Assembly (NCBI GenBank): GCA_020722645.1
Contig: DYKL01000183.1
Coordinates: forward strand, 1-7,145
Length of the DNA: 7,145 bases
DNA from: Acetofilamentum sp.
GTDB lineage: Bacteria > Bacteroidota > Bacteroidia > Bacteroidales > JAFGUD01
Direction: 5' to 3'
Below, piece by piece: positions 1 to 5,742 of this stretch. Each line of letters starts with the position of its first letter. The first letter of the stretch is position 1. The position numbers and the translations under genes are program-made. The notes beneath the pieces are model-generated. The model had not been told where the DNA came from. It searched no databases and saw only the letters and a list, made by a program, of their open reading frames with translations.

Positions 1-303
1 TTATACCAAACATTAAAATTTGTTACCAACATTCTTTAATAAAAGAGCCATGTTTGTAAAGTTAAAAGTACGTTTTTTTTTATTTTAATCTTGCTGAAAA
101 AACACGCTTGCATTGATGGTTTAATGTTCATAAAATCACACTGTTCAATTAATTGTACTTTCCAAATGTCAATTAACATTTTACTTTCAGTTCGGGTGAG
201 ATATTTTCAATATGACATTGGTGAGCTATTCGTTTTTACCTATGTAGCCGGACAAAAAAATCGTAGATAGACGAAAATTATTGTCAGAAAAACAACAAAT
301 AAT
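1..303. other. Intergenic stretch with no recognisable gene
   Basis: No reading frame of useful length, RNA gene, strong hairpin or repeat is visible on either strand. The DNA is AT-rich with a slightly more GC-balanced patch around 190-275, which could be decayed coding sequence, but no protein can be read from it. There is no clear intrinsic terminator for the minus-strand gene that ends at 304. Confidence 0.6.
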
Positions 304-600
304 TCACATTATTTTCAACACCCAATTCCCAATTATCAATATAAAGTCAATAATAATCAAAAAATGAAAGATTTTAGCACCTTTTTTCAGTTTATAAACT
401 AAAAAATAAACAAAAGTCCAGATAATTGTCAAAATAACCGGAATTAAAGCAGGGTAAGCAGCAATACTTCCTAAAAAATCACCTTTTAACAATAAAATAA
501 CTGCAGTTTGTAATCCACACCCGGGGCAAACTATCCCATTTGAATGGAAAACACAGGATTTTTGATGACTTTCAAGCCATTCTATCAAACGTTGAAACAC
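304..600 (-). CDS. DUF2752 family small membrane protein
   Basis: This encodes a 98-residue membrane protein of the DUF2752 family, whose biochemical role is unknown. The family hallmark is the CPGCG motif at residues 25-29 (Cys25, Cys28), followed by a short hydrophobic stretch; here it reads CPGCGLQTA, and a further cysteine lies at residue 16. Two strong hydrophobic segments follow, at about residues 48-70 and 77-95, separated by a basic KLKKGAK loop, so the protein is probably inserted in the inner membrane. The start is GTG at 598-600: there is no internal methionine before the last residue, and an in-frame TAA lies seven codons upstream, so GTG is the only conventional start. The length is normal for the family. 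It is transcribed away from parA and has no same-strand neighbour in the window. Family assignment is secure; the function is not known. Confidence 0.85.
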   Translation of the reverse strand: MFQRLIEWLESHQKSCVFHSNGIVCPGCGLQTAVILLLKGDFLGSIAAYPALIPVILTIIWTFVYFLVYKLKKGAKIFHFLIIIDFILIIGNWVLKIM

Positions 601-613
601 AATTTTTTTATTA

Positions 614-643
614 CAAAATTAAATTTTAAAATTTGAATTCAAA
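614..643 (-). promoter_or_regulatory. Candidate Bacteroidota promoter for the DUF2752 gene
   Basis: On the minus strand, TAATTTTG (plus positions 614-621) matches the -7 consensus TAnnTTTG. TTTG (plus 640-643) sits 18 nt upstream, as expected for a -33 element. The -7 box is only 13 nt from the GTG start, so the leader would be very short. Two perfect 14-bp AT-rich palindromes (621-634 and 631-644) overlap the -33 element and the spacer. In DNA this AT-rich such matches can arise by chance. Confidence 0.4.
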
Positions 644-797
644 TAATTTAAGAACAATATTTGTAATTATCACATATTCAGACTAATAGGTTATTCGTGA
701 ATTATATTCAACTATTTGATAGTTTGTTGTAAAAAAAATAATGTAGTCAAAAATTTGTCAATTAATCTAATATTTTTTTTATTTTAGCAAAAAATTA

Positions 798-805
798 TAA
801 TTTTG
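798..805 (+). promoter_or_regulatory. Candidate -7 box of the parA promoter
   Basis: TAATTTTG matches the Bacteroidota -7 consensus TAnnTTTG and lies 25 nt before the parA ATG. The -33 region is a T-rich run without a clear TTG. Transcription would start near 811, exactly at a 14-bp dyad (811-824). Confidence 0.45.
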
Positions 806-810
806 TTATA

Positions 811-824
811 TCTAATAAATTAGA
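811..824. promoter_or_regulatory. Dyad at the predicted parA transcription start
   Basis: TCTAAT-AA-ATTAGA is a perfect 6-bp inverted repeat with a 2-bp centre, between the -7 box and the parA start codon. The half-site ATCTAATA also occurs at 765-772, 45 bp upstream of its occurrence at 810-817. Position and symmetry fit an operator for autoregulation, which is common for partition-type operons, but the sequence is AT-rich and could be chance. Confidence 0.3.
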
Positions 825-830
825 CAAAAA

Positions 831-1595
831 ATGGGAAAAATTATAGCAATAAGCAATCATAAAGGCGGTGTGGGAAAAACAACAACTTCTGTAAATCTTG
901 GTGCCGGTTTAGCAAAATTCGGCAAAAAAGTCCTTTTGGTTGATTTAGACCCTCAAGCAAATCTGACCCAGTGTTTTGGAATAACCAAGCCCGAAAACAC
1001 AGTTTACGAAGCCCTTAAAGGAGACGAAGAAATAAAAATCATCAAAATTAACGAAAAATTAGATATTGCACCATCAAGTTTGGATTTAGCCGGTGCAGAA
1101 ATGGAGCTTAGTTCAGAAGCAGGCAGAGAATATCTTTTGCAGGAGGTTCTGACTCCTTTGGTTGATAAATACGAGTACACAATTGTAGATTGTCCGCCTT
1201 CGCTCGGCTTACTTACTCTAAACGCTTTTACTTGTGCCGATGAAGTTATTATTCCAATACAAGCACATTTTTTGGCGATAAAAGGTCTGGCAAAAATTAT
1301 CGAAGTCATTAACAAAATAAAACGAAGAATCAATAAAAAACTCGAAATTACCGGCGTAGTAATTACTCTTTATGACTCAAGAAAAGTATTACACCGTGAT
1401 ATTGAAGACACAATTAAAACATATTTTCAGGATAAAGTTTACACAACAAAAATTCGCCAGAATATTGCATTAGCAGAAGCTCCTGCAAGGGGCGAAGATA
1501 TTTTCAGATACAGTCCGAATTCAAATGGTGCAACTGATTACGAAAATATGTGTAAAGAGTTTTTGAAAAGAGAAAAAAACAAAACAGGTATGTAA
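831..1595 (+). CDS. ParA/Soj-type P-loop ATPase, orphan
   Basis: This is a 254-residue ParA-family ATPase. Such proteins dimerise on ATP, bind DNA nonspecifically and position DNA or protein cargo over the nucleoid. The deviant Walker A motif KGGVGKTT is at residues 11-18, with signature Lys11 and catalytic Lys16. Walker A' is DLDPQAN at 38-44, and Walker B is IVDCPPSLG at 118-126. The C-terminal half has the typical GVVITLYDSR (175-184) and IALAEAPARGEDIF (212-225) blocks. A basic cluster at 162-170 (KIKRRINKK) is a candidate DNA-contact patch. The protein starts at once with the first beta strand, so it lacks the N-terminal helix-turn-helix of P1-type ParA. The C-terminus lacks an obvious MinD-like amphipathic helix. 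No parB follows; the next genes encode a small charged protein and an ABC transporter. Chromosomal Soj is an alternative, but that gene is normally beside parB, so I call this an orphan ParA. The gene name is withheld for that reason. Confidence 0.9.
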   Translation: MGKIIAISNHKGGVGKTTTSVNLGAGLAKFGKKVLLVDLDPQANLTQCFGITKPENTVYEALKGDEEIKIIKINEKLDIAPSSLDLAGAEMELSSEAGREYLLQEVLTPLVDKYEYTIVDCPPSLGLLTLNAFTCADEVIIPIQAHFLAIKGLAKIIEVINKIKRRINKKLEITGVVITLYDSRKVLHRDIEDTIKTYFQDKVYTTKIRQNIALAEAPARGEDIFRYSPNSNGATDYENMCKEFLKREKNKTGM

Positions 1596-1721
1596 GTCGA
1601 AAATAAATAAAAATGCAAACAATGCTGGCTAATTAAATCCCAAACAAAAAAGTGATTTCAAAAAATAAATCATTGAATTATTAGGATTAACAGTTTTTCA
1701 TAACAATTTTTTTCTTAAAAA

Positions 1722-2012
1722 ATGGCAAAAAAAACATTCAAAAGCGGTCTTGATGATTTCTTTAAAGAAAATATCGAAGATTTGGAACAGAATAAAGAAA
1801 TCTCTAAAACGGAAATACCCGAAAGTATAAACCTTGAAGACATTTCTGATGACAAACTTAAATGGCTGCTTATAAAAATAAAAAGATACGAAAAAGAACT
1901 CCATTTATGGAGAACAGGAAAACTTAACTTAGAAACATTTTTATCCTCTTTAAAAGCACAAAAATTAAAATATAACGAAGATACAAGGCAATTTGAAAAA
2001 AATGAAGATTAA
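1722..2012 (+). CDS. Small charged protein, possible ParA partner
   Basis: I do not recognise a named family for this 96-residue protein. It has no signal peptide or membrane segment and is rich in Lys, Glu and Asp. Residues 2-14 (AKKTFKSGLDDFF) resemble the N-terminal ParA-contacting peptide of ParB/Spo0J proteins (pattern LG[KR]GLxALL): a basic start, then Gly-Leu-Asp and a hydrophobic pair. Here the basic residue is one position earlier than in ParB. An acidic linker (about 15-44) leads into a strong helix, about residues 43-66, containing LKWLLIKIKRYEKELHLW, which could mediate dimerisation or cargo binding. A second short helical stretch covers about 70-85. The start ATG is preceded only by A/T-rich sequence, as usual here. 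It lies 126 bp after parA with no promoter or terminator seen between, and 20 bp before the transporter gene, so co-transcription is likely. The partner role is inferred. Confidence 0.75.
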   Translation: MAKKTFKSGLDDFFKENIEDLEQNKEISKTEIPESINLEDISDDKLKWLLIKIKRYEKELHLWRTGKLNLETFLSSLKAQKLKYNEDTRQFEKNED

Positions 2013-2032
2013 TCTAAACGAAATTTTATCAA

Positions 2033-5000
2033 ATGAATGAATCAATATTAAAGGCATTAATGCGTCTGTTTGCTATCGTTGCAAATGTCGACGAAGAAGG
2101 ATTGTCTCCGAAAGCCAGACAAGTTGTTCTTGACTATCTTTTATTACAACTAAATCAGGAATTGGCAAACGAATACATCACTTTTTTCGATTATTATTTA
2201 AAAACACATCACAAAAAACGTTCAGATGAGACTAAAGCAAGGAAAAAACTTGCCCTTAATTCTGTTAAAGTACTTGCAATATGTCAGGAAATAAATGAAG
2301 AACTCCAGCAAAGCGAAAAAATTATTGTATTGCTCAGACTTTTAGAATTCATCGGACACGAACTAATCAGCGATGAAGAAAAAGCCTTTGTAGAAACTGT
2401 TGCAGATGTTTTTAATATCCCTCGCGATGAACACATTGATATTTTTAATTTTGTACTTAAAACTCCTACAGAAATAATAAACAAAGACAGATTACTTATT
2501 GTTGATAAAAAGAAAATACCGAGTAATTTTGTTGAAAAACTCGAATATAAACATATTTCAGAAAAACAATTAGACGGCTTTATTCAAATGCTCTTCCTTA
2601 AAAGCGTAAATATAATTTTAATGCAATACAGAGGCAGAGATGAACTTGCTCTTAATAATTTTAACGTAATCCCTAATCAGACTTATTTTTTCGATACAGG
2701 CAGCGTTTTAAAAGGCTCAAAAATAAGTCCTTTGTATTATACAGAGATTATTAGCCGTTTCCGTGAATTTGAAACAAAAAACATAGTTACATATCTTGCA
2801 AAAGAAATTGAGTTTAAATTTCCTAACAGTGAAAATGGCATAAAGCCTTTTACAATAAACGAAGAATCTGGTCGTCTGATTGGTATTATGGGTGGAAGCG
2901 GTGTTGGGAAGTCAACTCTACTGAATATTCTTATCGGCAATATAAAAGCTTTAAAAGGACAGATAAAAATTAACGGATATGATTTATACCAAGATGATAA
3001 AATTTTAAGCGGCATTATTGGATTTGTTCCGCAAGATGACCTTTTAATTGAGGAACTGACTGTGTTTCAAAACCTATATTTTAACGCAAAACTTTGTTTC
3101 AGAGGTTTTTCAAACGAAAAAATTACTGAAGCAGTTCATAAAACGCTCAAAGACTTAGAACTTTTCGAGATAAAAGACCTAAAAGTAGGAAATGCACTAA
3201 ATAAATTTATTAGCGGCGGACAAAGGAAAAGACTGAACATTGCTTTAGAACTTATACGCGAACCTGCTATTTTATTTGCCGATGAACCTACATCAGGGCT
3301 ATCTTCAGCTGACTCGGAAGTTGTAATGTCTCTTTTGAAAGAACTGACTTACAAAGGGAAATTAGTATTTGTCAATATCCACCAGCCTTCATCAGATATA
3401 TACAAATTATTTGATAAAATAATAATGATGGACAAAGGCGGATACCCTGTTTTTTATGGCAATCCGATTGACGCTGTAATTTATTTCCGTCGTTCCAACA
3501 GAATAGCAAATGCTGAAGATGCAATTTGTTCTGCCTGTGGTAATGTAAATCCTGAACAGGTTTTAGAATTAATCGAAAACAAAGTTGTCAACGAATTCGG
3601 GAGACTTACAGACAAAAGAAAATTTTCACCTGAAAAGTGGTACAAACTTTATCAGCAACACGTAACAGAAAACCCTGACAAAACAATCAAAGAAAATGAA
3701 AAAATAAGACCTTTACCTGAAGTTGTTTTTCATAAAGCTACTAATTTTCAACAGTTTTTAATATTTTCCAAAAGGAATTTTCTTCGCAAAATAACTAATT
3801 TGCAGTATATTTTATTAAATCTTCTCGAAGCTCCGGTTTTGGCATTTATTCTGGCATTTTTTAGCAAGTATATCAAAGGAACACCCGAAAATCCAGATAA
3901 ATATATTTTTGCCGAAAACGTAAATCTGCCTTCGTTTATGTTTATGGCAGTTACAGTTGCTCTGTTTTTGGGGCTAACGGTAAGTGCCGAAGAAATTATC
4001 AAAGACAGACGTATTTTAAAAAGAGAGCAATTCTTAAATTTAAGCCACTGGTCTTATTTGAACGCAAAAGTAGTATTTCTTATAGGATTGTCAGCTATAC
4101 AGACTCTTCTTTTTGTGGTAATCGGTAATTCGATTCTTGAAATTCATTCTCTTACATTCAAATTCTGGATGATATTGTTTGCCGCATCTGTATGGTCAAA
4201 TATTGCAGGACTGATTATTTCTTCGGCTTTGAATTCAGTTGTAACAATATACATAACAATACCTTTGATTTTAATTCCCCAGCTTTTATTTTCGGGAACA
4301 GTTATAGATTTCACAAAACTTCACAAAAGCTTTATCAATGAGAGATTCGCACCGGCTATTGGAGACATAATGATTTCCAGATGGGCTTATGAGGCTTTAA
4401 TGGTTACTCAATTTACTGATAATCTTTATCAAAAATATTTTTTCGAGACAGAAAAAATTTATGAAAATGCAACTTATTATTCAACAAGTTATTATGATAA
4501 AATTGAAGAAATAATAAATTTTGTTTTCAAAAATAAAGATAATGAAGAAATAATAGATTTTGTAAACAGAAGATTAAATACAATAATTAATGAAATTGAA
4601 AAGACTGAAAAAATTTCCGGCGTAAAATGCGATTTTAAAGAAGAAATTACATTTGAAAATTTTGACCAGAATACTGTTGATAAACTTATTGATTATTTTT
4701 ATTTTAACGTTAAGAAAAAAAATCTTGCACAAATGAATCAAGCACGAGACACAAAAGACTCAATATTGCACAGTTTACAGGGTTTGTACGGTTCAAATGA
4801 CGAAGTTGTAGATTTAAGACTAAATAATTTTAATAATAAAATAGAATTTTTTGTATGCAATAAAGCTGATTTTGAAACGATTAGAGAGGTAAACAATGAA
4901 CTTGTACGACGTTACAAACCAATTTATCAAGTGCCTGAACATAATTTCGGAAGAGCACAGTTTTATTCTGCAGAAAAAATAGTTTCTGGACATCATATCC

Positions 5001-5119
5001 AAACAATTTGGTTTAACATAATTTTTATATGGTTATATACATTGCTACTTTACATAATTTTAGTTTCAAGAATTATGGACATAAACTCTTCATTCAAATT
5101 ATTCAAACTCAAACGATAA
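2033..5119 (+). CDS. TerB-ABCG-type ABC transporter, fused ATPase and permease
   Basis: This 1028-residue half-transporter has the ABCG order, ATPase before membrane domain. Residues 1-145 are all-helical and TerB-like: two acidic Asp-Glu helix-cap patches at 20-25 and 112-117, the second reading ISDEEKAFVETVADVFNI. Residues about 190-245 form a probable beta-rich linker, faintly FHA-like. The ATPase (about 250-490) has Walker A GGSGVGKST (287-295, Lys293), Q-loop Gln334, signature SGGQRKR (394-400), Walker B ILFADEPTSGL (413-423, Glu418) and His450, so it should be active. A CxxC pair (499, 502) and a charged linker follow. Hydrophobic segments lie near 590-611, 632-651, 677-699, 708-731, 735-756 and 991-1012. 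Between the fifth and sixth is an unusually long hydrophilic loop of about 230 residues, predicted periplasmic. The substrate is unknown. The gene follows the small protein by 20 bp. The fused architecture is intact, with no frameshift. Confidence 0.9.
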   Translation: MNESILKALMRLFAIVANVDEEGLSPKARQVVLDYLLLQLNQELANEYITFFDYYLKTHHKKRSDETKARKKLALNSVKVLAICQEINEELQQSEKIIVLLRLLEFIGHELISDEEKAFVETVADVFNIPRDEHIDIFNFVLKTPTEIINKDRLLIVDKKKIPSNFVEKLEYKHISEKQLDGFIQMLFLKSVNIILMQYRGRDELALNNFNVIPNQTYFFDTGSVLKGSKISPLYYTEIISRFREFETKNIVTYLAKEIEFKFPNSENGIKPFTINEESGRLIGIMGGSGVGKSTLLNILIGNIKALKGQIKINGYDLYQDDKILSGIIGFVPQDDLLIEELTVFQNLYFNAKLCFRGFSNEKITEAVHKTLKDLELFEIKDLKVGNALNKFISGGQRKRLNIALELIREPAILFADEPTSGLSSADSEVVMSLLKELTYKGKLVFVNIHQPSSDIYKLFDKIIMMDKGGYPVFYGNPIDAVIYFRRSNRIANAEDAICSACGNVNPEQVLELIENKVVNEFGRLTDKRKFSPEKWYKLYQQHVTENPDKTIKENEKIRPLPEVVFHKATNFQQFLIFSKRNFLRKITNLQYILLNLLEAPVLAFILAFFSKYIKGTPENPDKYIFAENVNLPSFMFMAVTVALFLGLTVSAEEIIKDRRILKREQFLNLSHWSYLNAKVVFLIGLSAIQTLLFVVIGNSILEIHSLTFKFWMILFAASVWSNIAGLIISSALNSVVTIYITIPLILIPQLLFSGTVIDFTKLHKSFINERFAPAIGDIMISRWAYEALMVTQFTDNLYQKYFFETEKIYENATYYSTSYYDKIEEIINFVFKNKDNEEIIDFVNRRLNTIINEIEKTEKISGVKCDFKEEITFENFDQNTVDKLIDYFYFNVKKKNLAQMNQARDTKDSILHSLQGLYGSNDEVVDLRLNNFNNKIEFFVCNKADFETIREVNNELVRRYKPIYQVPEHNFGRAQFYSAEKIVSGHHIQTIWFNIIFIWLYTLLLYIILVSRIMDINSSFKLFKLKR

Positions 5120-5173
5120 ATTAAATTGATTATTAAGGATATATGTAAATTATGTTTTTTATTTTGAAAAAAA

Positions 5174-5205
5174 TTTGAAAACTTTGAATTTTATTTATAC
5201 TTTTG
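5174..5205 (+). promoter_or_regulatory. Promoter for the tRNA transcript
   Basis: TTTG (5174-5177) is followed after 20 nt by TACTTTTG (5198-5205), a full match to the Bacteroidota -33/-7 pattern. Transcription would begin near 5212, so the primary transcript includes the tRNA-like remnant at 5220-5302 before the intact tRNA. No intrinsic terminator is evident between the transporter stop and this promoter. Confidence 0.65.
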
Positions 5206-5234
5206 CAAACGCAAAAAATAGCAAGGTAGCTAAG

Positions 5235-5250
5235 TCCCGATAAATCGGGA
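5235..5250. repeat. Palindrome 1, TCCCGAT-AA-ATCGGGA
   Basis: A perfect 7-bp inverted repeat with a 2-nt centre lies within the D-arm position of the tRNA-like remnant. It shares both arms with the palindrome at 5267-5284. Such GC-rich arms stand out in this AT-rich DNA and fit a small dispersed palindromic repeat or the hairpin of a processed RNA. Confidence 0.8.
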
Positions 5251-5266
5251 TAAACTTGGTTAGACG

Positions 5267-5284
5267 TCCCGATTAAAATCGGGA
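5267..5284. repeat. Palindrome 2, TCCCGATT-AA-AATCGGGA
   Basis: A perfect 8-bp inverted repeat with a 2-nt centre takes the place of the anticodon arm in the tRNA-like remnant. Flanking GAC (5263-5265) and GTC (5287-5289) could extend the stem past a small internal loop. Its arms can also pair with those of palindrome 1, so two alternative folds are possible. Confidence 0.8.
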
Positions 5285-5310
5285 AGGTCGGTACAGTTCA
5301 AGAAAATGAT

Positions 5311-5384
5311 GGCAAGGTAGCTCAGCTGGTTAGAGCGCAGGATTCATAATCCTGAGGTCGGGGGTTCAAGCCCCCCCCTCGCTA
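5311..5384 (+). tRNA. tRNA with CAT anticodon, probably elongator tRNA-Met
   Basis: The cloverleaf can be drawn completely. The D stem is GCTC/GAGC (5320-5323 with 5333-5336). The anticodon stem is CAGGA/TCCTG, with loop TTCATAA and anticodon CAT at 5345-5347. The variable loop is AGGTC. The T stem is GGGGG/CCCCC with loop TTCAAGC. The acceptor stem GGCAAGG/CCTCGCT (5311-5317 with 5377-5383) has a G-T wobble at the first pair and an A-C mismatch at the fourth (5314 with 5380). The discriminator is A5384; CCA is not encoded. The anticodon stem lacks the three G-C pairs of initiator tRNA, so this is an elongator tRNA-Met, or tRNA-Ile2 whose CAT is modified by TilS; sequence alone does not settle it. 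Confidence 0.9.
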
Positions 5385-5395
5385 CATTGAAAATC

Positions 5396-5434
5396 AAGCA
5401 CTTACAAAAAAATGTAGGTGCTTTTGTTTTTTAT
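5396..5434 (+). terminator. Intrinsic terminator after the tRNA
   Basis: Arms 5396-5406 (AAGCACTTACA) and 5413-5423 (TGTAGGTGCTT) form an 11-bp stem with one G-T wobble around an A6 loop, followed by a T-rich tail. It starts 12 nt after the discriminator base, as expected for a single-tRNA transcript. Confidence 0.85.
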
Positions 5435-5742
5435 TTGCATACTTTATTTTATATGGAAAATTTTTATATCCAACTTTTAAAATCGATAAAAAAGGTATAT
5501 TCTATGTTGGAAGTAATTACAATTTTTGAAAAATGATTTGAAAACAAAAACATAGTGGTACTTCATCGACAAAGCCACACAGACCTTGTAAAATTGTTAA
5601 TATTGAAAAATTTAACTTAAATAAAGAAGCAATGACGTGAGAACAGAATAAAAAATGATATCGAATATCAATATTGAAAATAACATTCTTGCGAATCTAA
5701 CAAAACCGAAAGGTTAAAAAATAACTTTAAACAAATATAAAA
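5435..5742. other. Gene-free stretch before the GNAT-like gene
   Basis: No gene or RNA is recognised in these 308 bases. Small features seen are a dyad TGATAT-CGA-ATATCA at 5656-5670, a long-range TCCAAC...GTTGGA pairing around 5469-5510, and a weak -7-like TAACTTTA at 5722-5729, 13 nt before the next start codon. The last could serve the downstream gene but departs from the TAnnTTTG consensus at its final base. Confidence 0.5.

Larger units (their letters stand above)
5220..5302 (+). pseudogene. tRNA-like remnant interrupted by two palindromes
   Basis: This stretch aligns in order with the tRNA that follows. GCAAGGTAGCTAAG (5221-5234) matches 5312-5325 at 13 of 14 positions. TGGTTAGA (5257-5264) matches 5327-5334. 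AGGTCGG (5285-5291) matches 5355-5361, and GTTCAAG (5296-5302) matches 5364-5370. A 20-nt insert carrying a palindrome lies in the D arm, and a second palindrome stands where the anticodon arm should be. The 3' halves of the T stem and acceptor stem are missing, so it cannot form a working tRNA. It sits between the promoter and the intact tRNA and should be transcribed as leader RNA. Confidence 0.65.

Noticed and set aside
1004..1333. Minus-strand reading frame inside the parA gene
   Set aside because: It is a shadow of a gene with complete ATPase motifs; the translation is serine-rich low-information sequence without a domain. The same applies to the minus-strand frames within 1698-1904, 2284-2484, 2737-3015, 3748-4002 and 4820-5002, and the plus-strand frame at 6665-6850.
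831..1595. MinD-type division ATPase
   Set aside because: The IALAEAPARG and GVVITLYDSR blocks are those of ParA/Soj, and there is no C-terminal amphipathic membrane-targeting helix.
1640..1685. Terminator between parA and the small gene
   Set aside because: Only a weak A/T stem (TGATTT/AAATCA) without a T tail is present, so co-transcription remains the simpler reading.
831..2012. Standard chromosomal parAB locus
   Set aside because: The gene after the ATPase is far too short for ParB and lacks its DNA-binding region, and no parS-like TGTTTCACGTGAAACA was seen in the window.
2033..5119. Tellurite resistance determinant
   Set aside because: Only the N-terminal region is TerB-like; no TerC, TerD or TerZ-type genes are nearby, so a tellurite phenotype is not supported.
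5235..5284. Tandem terminators
   Set aside because: Both palindromes lack a following T run, and they lie between a promoter and its tRNA within a tRNA-like alignment.
5311..5384. Initiator tRNA-fMet
   Set aside because: The anticodon stem is CAGGA/TCCTG without the three consecutive G-C pairs, and the first acceptor base is G facing T rather than the unpaired C-A of initiators.
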